A stretch of 64,000 nucleotides of DNA from Stentor coeruleus (GCA_001970955.1 MPUH01000108.1:42194-106193), one strand, 5' to 3'; positions 21,301 through 32,469 are shown, numbered from the stretch's first letter. Numbers and translations are program-made. The notes: generated by a model not told the origin, from the sequence alone.

Positions 21301-21628
21301 ATTGTTGTTGTAGTTGTTTGAAGGCCGCCAAAATTTTCAGTACTGAGGCAAATGGAGAAGAGTAATCAGTTAGCCCTGCATGTTGTGTTGTAAGAAATCG
21401 AGGTGTGTATTCTTCTAAGTCTTCTAGGTCTGGGAATTTTTTACTGAGAAATTCTTCTTGCATCGATATTTGTGTTTTGAATACTTTTTCTATATCATGA
21501 AGTTCATCGTTTATTATTGTATACTCGATATTTTTTTCTTTACGGAAATACGCTTGTTTGAGCCATTCTTTGATTAAGACTTGACGTAAGGAGGAAATTT
21601 CTTGTAATAAGTTTTGCCGACTGGACAT
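18323..21628 (-). CDS. giant coiled-coil protein
   Basis: 1101 residues, nearly all predicted coiled coil, starting MSSRQNLLQEISSLRQVLI at ATG 21628. Long runs of Glu, Lys, Leu and Asn heptads extend from about residue 110 to about 1060. A CENCMRLK segment near residue 178 has two cysteines, but there is no other domain. Proteins like this build centrosomal, basal-body, cortical or Golgi scaffolds; which one cannot be told here. The gene has no intron and ends with TGA (18323-18325). Confidence 0.75.
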   Translation of the reverse strand: MSSRQNLLQEISSLRQVLIKEWLKQAYFRKEKNIEYTIINDELHDIEKVFKTQISMQEEFLSKKFPDLEDLEEYTPRFLTTQHAGLTDYSSPFASVLKILAAFKQLQQQSFENERAIISRCQKIQVQEVQGSLAQKYEKEREKVNKLTQKYNDLNLEFLNVQEMLEDLSYQREHSKPCENCMRLKEKVRDLEEQLRVSPNSELQRFKEMYEELKAAHDEIAEELNAQPREHSEEFDHERENFLKQMNYLQESHKKLEGSNADLMKKLESESSQVIKLSGFIDEYEEEIRKKNSALDRAQNIIKKLNAECEKLAKDLEKVTNENDGLKKENRNLVKTKTGVEKKRSDIEIMKKTEERLRDELLTLKNKYAQAMEQYENQVNQLNIVLLQQSQEKNNLELTLEELEQKLSEIDAINKKRVEEFTQACIRIQELEDQCKKKDENLQKLTEDLERTISNKDQEYQHLKKQAENMIRHLTSLTNASKPNKPEKPELKNAEITKESLNEQLQESLNRENKLKSLVNNIINTEGQNLKNLLNNINKITTLSRAETERWIMRNEELEQRIIELSEKNLRLNTCIKDLQKMLHFKNMQFDEYSKNADNCMKELQSKIDFLTQELTNTYNLISQDILPNSQKTMYSTLGMTHEKIHGLRQENDQLKEHIISSEEALDKMQMIIKSLEDEKDSISKLLYRSNATIVCVDKHLGEVHPCQIPNEKGERLSIIPESENIVNEISEQGKIIVQKILILKDNEKRYVDRINQNNYDLLQYQKSLEDKIEKNKLFESDLEKIQEENRYLTEIAYKEKEEKIKLRTVLNENTANEEKITALTDYVNKLNDEKYKLDENCNILRNELDKTQGILLAKTQQLEDVKECNLREISNLKLELEAVVKESKLLDPSSKILELKEIINEQYHSIQILQEKLTKSESKLIDALGQTTPERDQTLRASSRIKDLEERLKVCLSENYDMKNELQRREANKSPGNYASHLERLISQKNEMIASLEKELGSAKDSNFETVHMKNLTEELEKMTKKKESDRKNFQKRVKEFELVLRYIEDKINSFLTMNFDPKSEKMQGFIEDLARKNPNLTSWLKTLVGNLERLSLRNN

Positions 21629-22273
21629 TTTTATTTATTAAAATTTTTAGGGAATTATTGTGCGTGTTGAGGATTTTTAGAGATTTTGTTGGGAGTTTAA
21701 AGGTTTTTATTGGTGGGAGATAGGGTTTTTTGGGAGGGTGAGGGCTGGGAATATTGAAAGAGCTGAAAATTAGAGATTAGATAGTAGTTAGAGTAGGGTT
21801 TTAGTTAGAATTATGATGTTGGTTATGGTAGTTGAGGTTTTTTAAGTTATAATTTTGTAATGTTTTTTATGATGCTAGGTTTAGATTTAATAATGACTTT
21901 ATAACATATAGGAATTATGATTTTTATAAATAAAAACAATTCTTTTGTTATATTTTTTAATTAGTTGTATATTCAGATATAATTAGTTATATATTCAAAT
22001 ATAATTAGTTTGATGATATAATAGCAAGCATAAATATATGAAATTATCTAATTTAATCTTAACTTTTATTGATTTCAGAGCTTCATAAAAGCCATTATCG
22101 AAATTCTGACAATAAAAACACTTTAACCCCAAAATGAATCCATAAAATTATCTAAAACTATAATTTAAATGACAAATCATCTGAATTTTCTGATATTCGG
22201 TGCTGCCTGGACTTTTGATTTTAGTTCCGAAATTAAAATTACCATACAATTTTATATGAAAAATAATTAATTT
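21629..22273. other. intergenic region
   Basis: About 640 bp. The part just upstream of the coiled-coil gene is unusually G-rich on the plus strand (ggtgggagatagggttttttgggagggtgagggctggg). Further left is a small tandem repeat of aattagttatatattcaaatat. No gene or RNA is seen. Confidence 0.55.
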
Positions 22274-22597
22274 TTATAAACTTAAAGCAAAATCTACAGG
22301 ACAAAGTTCTGTCGATTTAATTTTGATTTTATCAATAACTTCTTTATTCCTCATTCTAAAGTTTTTTAAGTATTTCATAGAGTTTTTAGCTTCCCATTGA
22401 TTATAATAAAGTTTTTTTTCTGTTTTATTTCCAGTCGAAACATTTATTTTCGGTAAACTTCTAACATTAGTGGATTTCGGTTTGAAGTACTCAGAAACAT
22501 TAAAATATTCTTTATTAGAAATTTTTTCTAATATATTCGAAGCAGTAAGTTCTCCTTTAGATTTTTCAAGACGAACAGGTTTGCGTATTTTCAGCAT
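22274..22597 (-). CDS. hypothetical small basic protein
   Basis: 107 residues from ATG 22597, Lys/Asn/Ser-rich, with a central NVSEYFKPKSTNVRSLP segment and YYNQWEAKNSMKYLKNFRMR. It has no signal peptide, membrane span or known motif. It lies 71 bp downstream of the end of the NACHT gene on the same strand. No function can be assigned. Confidence 0.5.
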   Translation of the reverse strand: MLKIRKPVRLEKSKGELTASNILEKISNKEYFNVSEYFKPKSTNVRSLPKINVSTGNKTEKKLYYNQWEAKNSMKYLKNFRMRNKEVIDKIKIKSTELCPVDFALSL

Positions 22598-22668
22598 TTA
22601 TATTGTGAACACAATAATTTGATTATTAAGCTAATGGTTAAAAAATCAACTATATTAAAGCATTATGG

Positions 22669-25600
22669 TTATAAAATAGGGTCATTTTTGTTTTGACTCA
22701 TAATTTCAGCTATAGTAGATTTCTGAGTAAAGTTCTCATAATCATAGCTCAAGGCTCTACTTTTTTTATCCACAAGCGGCGAGTAGTCCTCTTCAGCAGT
22801 TAAAAACAAATCAGATCTCGCATTTTTTTCGTATCTCCCCAACCTGGCAATTATTTTATTAAAGTTCATTTTAATCAGTTCTTTTTCATTCACCAATTTC
22901 TCAGGAACTTTCAACACATTCCAACATCGATCAATAAGACTTCGAGCTTTCATCAATGAATATTCCTGATTATCAATACCTTTAGCATATTCTTCAAGTT
23001 TTTTTTCTGCAACATACTGCAAAAAATTAACTTCTTCAAAATTGCTAAACTTTGTAGGCTTGTTAAAGTCTTTAAATTTCTTATTCTTAAAATACTCAAG
23101 TTGCAATTCAAGTGCTTCTTTTTCTCTTATAATATACTCAATGCTTTTTCTTTTTACTTTGATTTCTTCTTGCAGTTGATTGTATTTATCAAAAGTTGCA
23201 ATTATTTCATATAAGCTATAAATATCGTCGAATTTACGAAAAACACTGAGTTTTTCAACCATGTTTTCATAGCCTTTCAATTTAATTTTAGCTATTTTTT
23301 TAACACTGTGTATTTGTTGCATAGCATTTTCGTACTTTTGAACCATAACTTTGTCTTCATTTGTTACTTTAGGTCTTAGCAACTGTGAAAATATTTCAAG
23401 CCTTCTTTTTTTTCTATTGATTTTCTTGATTTTAATCTTAGATTTCACTTGCAAATGGTCTGTAACACGGGCAAGGGTTGTGTTTTGCACTTGATTTCTT
23501 TGGAATTTCAGATTCTGAAAAGTCTTAGACTGCTCTTCAAACTCCTCAGTTTCTTTTTCATAAGTTTTTATTGATTCTAATTCCATTTTGATTAGAAGCT
23601 TCATATTCTCAAGAGCTTTTTCTAACCCCCGTTCCCATTCATCGTTTCTTGTTGGGTTTTTTATACAGCATGTTACAATTTTCTGAAGCCTTTTACCTTC
23701 TTCCTCAGCTCGATAACATTTGTCAAATATTTTTTCAATTTGCGTTTCAACATTTACAGCTTTGTTTTTAACTTCTTCTTGTTCTTTCATTTTATCCAAA
23801 GAATTTGCTATCTGGCTACGAAGGGCTTCAAGTTTTAAAGACTTTTGTCTGAAATCCTCTCTAAGTTTATTATAATTTTTCTGTAACTCATAAGTTTCTT
23901 TTTTCTGTACCAAAAGTTCATGGTTAGAATAATTAATAACCTGAGTGCCGATTTTCTGTAATATATTCCCAGGAACTAGTTCTTTAAACATAATATCAAT
24001 ACTATACTCCCTCTCAGCAGGATTAATAAAATTCATACTAGTACTTAAATTCATTTTTGGTCTAATTCTTATCTCATCTTCAATATGTGGTATTAATATC
24101 GACTGGGTTTTAATTTCAGGTAATACACAAAGTCCACGAGTATTTTTATTATTCTGAGTAGGAGTTCTAGTCAAAGAACCATTACTAAAAGCTATTGATG
24201 ATATTCTTGAAATCTCAGCAGTACTTGAATTTCTTTTACTACTAACTAGTTTTATAACACTAAGAAATATATTCAATTCATCTTTAGCTGATGTCATATC
24301 GCTTGTATAAGTAAAATTTTTCATTGAATTTGAAAAATTAGAACCCACATCAATAGCACACCATGGGAATTGTATCCATAACCAACGTTTATAATAATAA
24401 AATTCTGGGGTTTTTATTGTCCCTTCAAATTTTTCTAAGAACATTTTTTCTCTTAATTGATCTAATGTAACTTGGCTTTCAGGAGGAGATTGCTCATCTT
24501 CTTTAACCCCAGATTGAGGATTAGCAAAATACATACCTGGCATAGTTTCGATTTCTTCAAGTAAGTTTATATCTTTTAACTCGTAATACCCACGAAAATG
24601 AGGATGACGATATTTTGATGTATAGTTCGATTCAACTTCAGCAAGATCTTTGAAAAATCTACAAAATTGGATTAACAACATAAATAAGTCTTTACTTGAT
24701 GGCGAATATTGGGCAACAAATTCTTCAAGGGCTCGATTGTATTCTTGTACTGGGTCAAAATGTTGTTGTTCAAGTTTTACCCAGTACATATAAAGCTCCA
24801 TTTTATATGGAGCTGAATACATTATTATAAAAACTTCAAGTTGGGTTAATAAATCTTTAAGTCTCATCCAATTTTTGCTTTCGCATAAATGAAATAATAA
24901 TTCATCAATTTTCCTTATAGTAAGTTTATGATCATCAAGTATTCTAATCATTTCAAGATGTAGAGTTTCATGTTCGATTGGGAACTTCTGTATAATAGCT
25001 AGTCTAAAAATATCATGTTTCAGTATATAAAACCCTCCACTATTATGTAGAAAAGGGGCGAATAATTCGAGCATACTAATGACAGTCCTTCTTTTACAAT
25101 TACTTAATCTACAGAGCTCATCTTCACTAATCCCAGATCTTGTTAAAGCTATGAGTTGAAAAAATTTCCCAATAATATCAACTTTGAATTCATGACCTGT
25201 ATAAAAGTCAATAAAATGTAAAGTTAAAGCCAGAACTGTTGGGACTTCTTCAAGCTTTGGGAGTTTATATCGTCTTACCCCTTGTACATTGCTATGTAAA
25301 AACAGTAATAAAAGTTTGACAAACAAAGGGTTACCTCCTTGAGGCAAAATATCAAGTTTTTGTTGCATTTCATCAATACCTTGGACTATAGAAAACTCCT
25401 TATGCAATGACTCAAACAACATTTTCCTATTAGGAGACGTCAAAGGTTGTATTTCAATAACAATATCAACTTTAGCTGAAATATGCTCAAAAGCTCGAGA
25501 ATTTTTACTACAAGTATATATCATTCTTACTGATGGGGGCAATTCATTACTTAACCAATCTGGAGACTCTTCTTTGTTGTTAATATCCAAATACTTATCA

Positions 25601-26097
25601 ACGCCATCTATTATTATCACAAGGTTCCCAGACTTTACTGATTTTTCACGTTTTTTTTCTATAGCTTTCATGATCCACTGGGTAAAATTCACACGTAAAG
25701 CATCTTCAGTAACCCGAGCTTTTTCTTTTATACAGTAATTTTCTCTGATTTTTGTATAGATACGATAAAGGCTATGATAATATTGTGAGTCTGCTGAGGA
25801 GATTTTTGAAATGTGAAATAAGATGTAGTTGGTATTTTGCTGAATATAAGTTACTTTGTATGAAAATGTATGATAATCTATCCATTTTGCTATGATTGAA
25901 CTTTTACCACTACCTATGTCGCCAGTTATTACTAATGGTCGGGTTTTAAATTGTGAGATGGCTGTTGCCCATGCGTCTATTTCTTGAATGTAGTTATCTA
26001 TACCAAAAACTTTTGTGGACTTCAGTTCTTCAATATAGGATTCGTGTAAAACTCTGTATTATTGTTACTCTATTCGACTTTGTATTGTTTCTTTCAT
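22669..26097 (-). CDS. NACHT-type NTPase with coiled-coil tail, NPHP3-like
   Basis: About 1137 residues after removing one 15-nt intron (GTAACAATAATACAG, complement of 26054-26068). The intron is needed to include the Walker A motif GDIGSGKS at about residues 54-61. Walker B follows (LVIIIDGVDKYLD), then LPPSVRMIYTCSK, a sensor-like NPLFVKLLLLFLH and LTRSGISEDELC, an order typical of the STAND NTPase core of nephrocystin-3 and relatives. The second half is coiled coil instead of the tetratricopeptide repeats of vertebrate NPHP3. STAND NTPases act as nucleotide-driven switches or scaffolds; NPHP3 acts at the ciliary inversin compartment. A ciliary role here is inference. Start: ATG at 26097 is the only one in frame with the spliced N terminus. 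Confidence 0.8.
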
Positions 26098-26600
26098 TTA
26101 TATAATTATATAAATTGATGAGGATTTTTTAGGTGTAAAGTTATGATGATGATTAAGAAAGTAGGGTTTAAGGTAGGATTGAACTGATTAGATTAGAGGA
26201 TTTTTATAAAAATAAGAAATGATGATGTTTGGATATTGGTATTAGCTTTTGAAAGGTGTGGATTTTTTAGGATGATTTTGTGATTTTGGAAGGTTTGATG
26301 AAAGAGGAAATATTATTGAAATTAGAGGTAATGGTAAAAGGGTAAATGATTTGGTATAGAAAAAATGTTTAAAAAGATTTAAAAGTAGCATAAACTATAA
26401 CATTTAAAACGATGAAAATAATAGTTCTAAAATCCAAAGTAAATTATCCAATATATACATTATTAAAAACATAAACTAATCAAAACTTTAAATATAACAC
26501 AACATAAACTATTTTACTTTACATTCTTCCTAACAATCCTTACAAACTATTCTCATCAAAAATACTCCAACTTACTATATCTAAGATATCTTTTATAAAA
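26098..26600. other. divergent intergenic region
   Basis: About 500 bp between two gene starts. The left half is G/T-rich on the plus strand and the right half A/C-rich, a composition switch that marks the two divergent 5' flanks. No gene or RNA is seen. Confidence 0.55.
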
Positions 26601-29192
26601 ATGGATAATAGACAAGGTAAACGAAGTCTTTTCGCCCAACAAAAAAATCTTAAACCCAACTCAAACATAACAAATCAAGACTCTATAATTTCTAGCATAA
26701 GGGAAAAAACCTCAGAAGAAATTAAATACCTTGAAAAAAACACAGAATTCATCACAATGTCTGAACCTGAAATCCAAAAACTTCCTGCATCAGTACTTTC
26801 ATTAAAAGAAGAGAAAAAAATAGAATTTACTGATGAAATGCAAACAATTCATCAAGAAAATCTTAAAAAAATATCAGAGATGTCTGAAAAAGATATCAAA
26901 GACTCGTTAAAAGAAATTGAAGGAATGATCGACTCTAATGCTTTACAAATACTACGAAATAGAGGAGCTAAAAAGCTTAAAACATCAGGATGTAACATAA
27001 AAATTGATAGTTCTGATATTAATGAGCAATCTTTAGATTTGATGAAAACTGAAGCTAATCGTACGTGTTGGCATACAAAAGGAAGTGATAAAGTTTTAGA
27101 TAAATTAAGATATGATACTGAAGGTATTCAAGTTCAAATATTCAGAAACAATAATTGGGAAGGAGAATGCACTGGATTTACATTAAGAGATTATTCACAA
27201 ATGATTCGAAGTTCTATTCCTAGTCAGCGTATCATGGCGATTCAAAGTATAACAAAAATTATTTCAATAGATTTTAATGAGAAAATTGAATTTTTATATG
27301 AAGAATGCAATTTGGATAAACTTATTATATTCCTTCTTACGGATAAAAATATAAATGTAAGGGCTAGTCTTGTTGAGTTATTAGGGAAGATATTTAGTGA
27401 AAATCTTGAGGCGAATTTGAGAGTTCAGAGAAAGAGGGGGTTTGTTTTTCCTATGATTGAAAGTAAAGATAATATTTTGATTGTGAAAAACTTTAGAGAA
27501 GCGACAAATATTTGGGAAGAAGAAATTGTAAGGAATGTTGAAAATTGTGCATTGACTGGAGAAGGAGATTTTATTGGTTCTTTAATTCTCATGGGTTTTT
27601 TAGATTATTTAGTTGAATTCCCTTTTGATCAAATTCTCAACATTCTTCTAAGCCTTTCCCTTCATTCATCTAGTGCATGTTATTCAATAGTAAGGCATAT
27701 TATTTTTCAAACCATAATTTCTAACACCCCTCAAACTTACACCCTATTATCAATCCTGGCAAAATCATCACTTCCTGCAGCTCATAAAATCCATCAACAC
27801 CTTCCAGAAAGAATTATCTCAGATATCCTCCTTCCCTCAAGCAGTTGTGATTTACTTTATGCCCTTCTTTTACATAATCAAACATATGATCTTCGAGTTC
27901 TTTTATTTGAAAAATCCATGCAAGGTTCAAGTGAAAGTTTTTTCCTAGCTTGTCAATCAATAACCCAATCTAACATCCAAGAATTTACAGCTCAAGCTGA
28001 ATTAGCATATTACAATTATTTACAACAATGGGAAAAATCAATATCAAAACCAGAACTTCTACAAAGTATTTGTCAATTTATTACAAATTTTTGTATACAT
28101 AAGCCTATATTTTGTGAACAAAAGCAAATCTCATATTATACTATAAAAGCACTATGTAGTTTTTCAGTCGATTTTCAGTTAAAATATAGAAAAAAATCTG
28201 AATGTAAATATTTAAAAGCTTTAGATGAGTATTTTGCTATTGAAGATCTTGAAGATAGAATAAACCAACAGGCTGAGACACTTTCATCTATGTTTCAGCT
28301 TGTGTTTTTAATGGAGAAATTAGAAAAAAAAGATAGAGAAAATATAGTTGAAGGAAAAAGATGTGAAATATTGCAAAAAGGGATAGAATTGCTTGAGTAT
28401 GTTTTAAAAGTATGTGGAGAACAGAAAAATGTTGAAAAAAAATTATGTTATAGATTAAGGCCTATTGTTGAACTTTGCATTATATTAATTGGAGGTGGGA
28501 AAGATAAAGCTTTTAAAGAGATTTTGGTGGTTGTGCTTTTTTTGTCAAGCTATGATGAAATTGTATTTAATGGACTGCTTGAAAGATGTTCTGATAAAGT
28601 GCCAGAGTTTTATAAAGGATTTGGTTTTAGTGAAAAGAATATGAGTCTGTCATCATCACTTTATGAAAAAACTCATAAACTCCCTTCATACTACTTAGGA
28701 CTCAATGAAAACCCATATTTCCCCCTTCCTTTTGACTGGGCATTTATTCCTCTAACATCAGAAAATTCTGAAATCCTCTCTTATTTCCCCATACTTAACC
28801 TCTACACATCCTTTACTTTTCCTCACTCTATTTCATCTATAATAAAAGATATCAATCAATTCTTCATTAGAAAAGATCTTCAATATACTGATTACTTGTC
28901 TTATTTAAATCCTCTTATTAATACAATTGGTTCACTTCAACATTTTGGAAGCTCTGCTAATGAAGCTAAAAATAGTATATTGAATATGGTTAAAGATTTT
29001 CTAGCAACATCTTATCTTGAGAAAACTTATTTACAATGGGTTTTATGCTTTGTTAGAAATGATATTGATAAAGATATATACTCAGATATTTTAAATGAAT
29101 TTGATTATCTTTTAAGTAGGATAAAACTTGAAATTGGAGATAATCTTATAGGCAACAGAGAAATTTACACAAAGTTTTTAAGTATAGGTTAG
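26601..29192 (+). CDS. RPAP1: RNA polymerase II-associated protein 1-like
   Basis: 863 residues. Residues about 70-115 match the RPAP1 N-terminal motif: IHQENLKKISEMSEKDIKDS followed by a helix that normally reads like LLEQLDPxLxxFLRxR (here EIEGMIDSNALQILRNRG). A second conserved block near residue 160-180 (LRYDTEGIQVQIF) corresponds to the RPAP1 C-terminal-domain motif with R-F/Y-D-x-x-G. The rest is a long helical-repeat region. RPAP1 helps assemble or import RNA polymerase II and links it to Mediator. It is shorter than the human protein (about 1390 residues). No intron is seen. Ends TAG. Confidence 0.82.
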   Translation: MDNRQGKRSLFAQQKNLKPNSNITNQDSIISSIREKTSEEIKYLEKNTEFITMSEPEIQKLPASVLSLKEEKKIEFTDEMQTIHQENLKKISEMSEKDIKDSLKEIEGMIDSNALQILRNRGAKKLKTSGCNIKIDSSDINEQSLDLMKTEANRTCWHTKGSDKVLDKLRYDTEGIQVQIFRNNNWEGECTGFTLRDYSQMIRSSIPSQRIMAIQSITKIISIDFNEKIEFLYEECNLDKLIIFLLTDKNINVRASLVELLGKIFSENLEANLRVQRKRGFVFPMIESKDNILIVKNFREATNIWEEEIVRNVENCALTGEGDFIGSLILMGFLDYLVEFPFDQILNILLSLSLHSSSACYSIVRHIIFQTIISNTPQTYTLLSILAKSSLPAAHKIHQHLPERIISDILLPSSSCDLLYALLLHNQTYDLRVLLFEKSMQGSSESFFLACQSITQSNIQEFTAQAELAYYNYLQQWEKSISKPELLQSICQFITNFCIHKPIFCEQKQISYYTIKALCSFSVDFQLKYRKKSECKYLKALDEYFAIEDLEDRINQQAETLSSMFQLVFLMEKLEKKDRENIVEGKRCEILQKGIELLEYVLKVCGEQKNVEKKLCYRLRPIVELCIILIGGGKDKAFKEILVVVLFLSSYDEIVFNGLLERCSDKVPEFYKGFGFSEKNMSLSSSLYEKTHKLPSYYLGLNENPYFPLPFDWAFIPLTSENSEILSYFPILNLYTSFTFPHSISSIIKDINQFFIRKDLQYTDYLSYLNPLINTIGSLQHFGSSANEAKNSILNMVKDFLATSYLEKTYLQWVLCFVRNDIDKDIYSDILNEFDYLLSRIKLEIGDNLIGNREIYTKFLSIG

Positions 29193-29746
29193 TTTTTTGT
29201 TGATATTTGAATTAATGTATACTTTTTAATTTTTATAGGCGAACTTTTATGATTTATGATGAAATTTGTGATTTTTTGGTATAAAATTGTATAGTTTTTA
29301 TTAGAAAGGGGAAGAAGACTGCATTGTGATTTATTTTGATTGTAAAGTTGGTTTATATTTATATATTTGATGTAAATAATATTAAACATAGTTAAAAAAT
29401 ATAATTTCCTAGGATGGAATTAATACAAGTCCCAATCTTAGTAATACGGATTTGAAAATAAATGCAAAAAAATACTGTGAAAGTCATGCAAAGGCAGCAG
29501 GTTACTTATCAAAATATATTAGAATTTCTTATAATCATAAAAATATTTCAATATTTAGATTGCAGTTTATATTATTATCCTTTTAATAAGCAGTATTAAT
29601 ACAAAAATAAGTTTGATTTATTATATATAATATGGTTGTTCGAGTAAAATAATTATTAGTAATATCAAAATAAAGCGCATAAAAAGAACTTTCTAAAGAT
29701 ATTATATATCAATATTAGGAAATCACCAGAAAACGTAGTCAAATAA
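29193..29746. other. intergenic region with a coding-like fragment
   Basis: About 550 bp. From about 29412 to 29586 one plus-strand frame stays open with ordinary protein composition (NTSPNLSNTDLKINAKKYCE, then HAKAAGYLSKYIRISYN) and ends TAA, but I find no start. It may be an exon or decayed gene remnant. Confidence 0.35.
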
Positions 29747-30535
29747 ATGGCTTTTTTTATATTGCTTATACCATATGCTTTGGGAGGGATTATAATGTGG
29801 ACAGATTCAGAAAATCGGAGAGATGATCCAGCAGAGTTTCTTAACCTTAAGAGAATAAACAGAATAACTGCTGATGATTCTTGTGCCCCTGGATGCTTGT
29901 TTTCTGACATGAAAAATGATTTATGTCCTGTTGAATGTACTGAAGAGTGCTTCGCTTATTGTAACGATAATTTTTGCAGCCCGAACTGCAGAAAGGATGA
30001 TCTTGAAAATGGGCTGTGCTCAGAATTTTGCACTGAGGAATGCTTGGAAAAATACTCTAATTGCAAACCAATAAAAGGTCCTGATGAAGACCCGCTTATT
30101 TATGTGTATATACTTGCCCCAATTGGAGGATTAGTAATGATGTAACAAATATATAGGATACCAATTATTGTTTGTGTTGTTTACAGAATCAAACACAAGT
30201 TTCAGCCTGTTCCACCACCAGGAAACCCTCGAAATCATGCATCTCCTAGCGTTAGCTCAAACAAAACAACAGAAGTATCAAAAACTGAAAAAATAATCCT
30301 TGACCAAGTCGAGTTTACATCAGACACAAAGTTTTTAGGAGAAAAGGTCTGTAGTATTGACTTAGAAGACATAACTGAAGGAACAAAAGTTATAATCACT
30401 CCTTGTCAGCATTTATTCCATATTGAATGCTTGAAGGAGTGGCTTAGGGCAAAAAAACGTCGAAGTAAATGCCCGAATTGCCAACGAACACTTAAAGGAT
30501 ATGCTATAGAATCAAATAAAAAATTAGAACCTTAG
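29747..30535 (+). CDS. single-pass membrane RING-type protein with cysteine-rich ectodomain
   Basis: Spliced product of about 257 residues. Order: signal peptide (FFILLIPYALGGII), an ectodomain with about 14 cysteines in repeated C-x(3-4)-C...DDLENGLCSEFC units that resemble Lin12/Notch repeats, a transmembrane segment, and a cytoplasmic RING-H2 finger. A 15-nt intron (GTAACAAATATATAG, 30142-30156) lies inside the membrane segment; without it the frame stops at TAA. The RING reads C-S-I-D...CQHLFHIECLKEW...KCPNC: the second zinc-ligand Cys is replaced by Asp. The layout is that of membrane-anchored E3 ubiquitin ligases, with a ligand- or protease-sensitive ectodomain. E3 activity is inferred and could be weakened by the Asp. 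Confidence 0.88.
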
Positions 30536-31770
30536 ATATTTTATATATTTATATATATCTTCAAATTAAAAAACCCTATTAAGGAGCCTTTTATCAAGAA
30601 TTTTGCTTTTTTTGACGATGAAAAGTTTTTATATTATGTAAAATGAATTATCATAAGCTTTATTTGAAGTGGGTATATCTAATTTTATTTTTAATACATT
30701 ATTTTATAGTTGTTTAAAGTTAAAAATATATATAATAAACACTTAGAATTTCAAGAGTTTTATTAGATATTTGTGAAAGTATAAGTCGAANGAGTTTTAT
30801 TAGATATTTGTGAAAGTATAAGTCGAATTTGAGTTAAGAAAATAAGATAAATTTTATTGAATAATGTGAAGATTTTATTAAGGATAATTGTGAGATAATT
30901 GAATATAAGTTTCTTTTTATCAATTTTATGACTTGTTTTGGTAACCGATTTTATACATTGAGATTTGGAAAAAGCTGTGTTTTTTTTTATTGCACTAATT
31001 ATTATAGTGAACAAAACTAAATTTGATTTCAATAATATTTTAGCATAATGATGGAATTATATGAATAAACTATAATAATTATATTATATTAAACTTTTAG
31101 GAAATATGTATTAAGCATTCTACGAAATCCTCATCATGTTTACTCTAAATTGAATACTTTATTAAAAATAAGCATTCTTATTGAGTTCTTTTTCACATAT
31201 CTTTCTTTAATACTCGTAATGATAAAGTTTTAATAAAATTTACCTTTATCNTTAAACTTTTAGGAAATATGTATTAAGCATTCTACGAAATCCTCATCAT
31301 GTTTACTCTAAATTGTATACTTTATTAAAAATAAGCATTCTTATTGAGTTCTTTTTCACATATCTTTCTTTAATACTCGTAATGATAAAGTTTTAATAAA
31401 ATTTACCTTTATTACAACATTTAAATAATATAGTTTTTACATAGTTGAGTAAACCAAGTCACAAAAATTCATCTATCATTATGGTATCATAAATAATTAT
31501 CATTAGATTTCAAAACAATTTTATAAAACTCAATCAAATTTACAGATTATTCTAAACATTCCCAAAAAATACATTGAAATCCTATAACTACACAATAAAT
31601 AAGAAGTACCAAATCAATCAACTTTAAAATTTCAAAGCATATTTCAAAACATTATAAACTTAACTTTAATATGTTTTTAAAACCGAAAGACTTTTTAATT
31701 TGTAACTATTTTACCCTTCAAGTATTCAATCATTTTTCACTAAAGGCATATAAATATAATTTTATAATAT
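30536..31770. other. intergenic region with two assembly duplications
   Basis: About 1.2 kb of AT-rich DNA. Two single Ns lie inside near-perfect duplications: 30755-30790 against 30792-30827, and 31089-31250 against 31252-31413. I see no gene; the minus-strand frame over 30763-31032 runs through the N and is not coding-like. Confidence 0.65.
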
Positions 31771-32436
31771 ATGGAATTGCAAAAGCTAGACTACAAGCTT
31801 ATTCTAGTAGGTGATGGTGGAGTAGGTAAGACAACTTTTATCAAACGACACTTGACTGGAGAGTTCGAGAAAAAATACATATCAACAATTGGTGTTGAAG
31901 TCCATCCTATACTATTTTTCACTAATTACGGCCCTCTAAGGTTTAATTTATGGGATACAGCCGGACAAGACGATCAAAATTCTTTAGGTGACGGATACTA
32001 CATAGCAAGCCATTGTGGAATTATCATGTTTGATGTTACTTCAAAAACTACCTACAAATCAGTTCCCAAATGGCATAAAAACATCTTACGTATATGTGAT
32101 AATCTCCCAATAGTCCTTGTTGGTAACAAAGTCGACATTAGCGATCGTAAAATCAAAGCCCAACAAATCTTGTACCATATGCGTCATAATCTTCAATACT
32201 ACGACATTTCCTCAAAATCCAGCTACCAATTCGAAAAGCCATTCATATACCTAGCTCGAAGAATGACTGGAAAAACTGATTTAAAATTTGTTGAGCCCCC
32301 AGCTTTATTACCACCTGAAGTAGTTTTAACTTCAGACATGCTAGCAAAATTGCAAAAGACCAAAAAAACCCAAAAATATGAAAAAGACTTAGAAAGTATA
32401 AAAGAAGAGTCTAATGAAGATCAAGAAGATATGTAA
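31771..32436 (+). CDS. Ran-like GTPase
   Basis: 221 residues. G1 is GDGGVGKT (residues 14-21), the effector loop reads [16 protein letters not shown] as in Ran, G3 is WDTAGQ, G4 is NKVD and G5 is near [20 protein letters not shown], a Ran hallmark. Catalytic Gln of WDTAGQ is kept. The segment after it reads [11 protein letters not shown] where Ran normally has EKFGGLRDGYY, so the switch II contacts with RCC1 and NTF2 are altered. The C terminus is acidic ([10 protein letters not shown]), comparable to the Ran DEDDDL tail, and there is no prenylation Cys. Ran drives nuclear transport and spindle or nuclear assembly; this may be the main Ran or a divergent paralogue. Confidence 0.88.
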   Translation: MELQKLDYKLILVGDGGVGKTTFIKRHLTGEFEKKYISTIGVEVHPILFFTNYGPLRFNLWDTAGQDDQNSLGDGYYIASHCGIIMFDVTSKTTYKSVPKWHKNILRICDNLPIVLVGNKVDISDRKIKAQQILYHMRHNLQYYDISSKSSYQFEKPFIYLARRMTGKTDLKFVEPPALLPPEVVLTSDMLAKLQKTKKTQKYEKDLESIKEESNEDQEDM

Positions 32437-32469
32437 TTTCTCAAAAATAGCTATAATTATATATGGTGA

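Noticed and set aside
30763-31032. 89-residue minus-strand frame
   Set aside because: It crosses an N and a duplicated block and is low-complexity Ile/Asn/Lys sequence without coding character.
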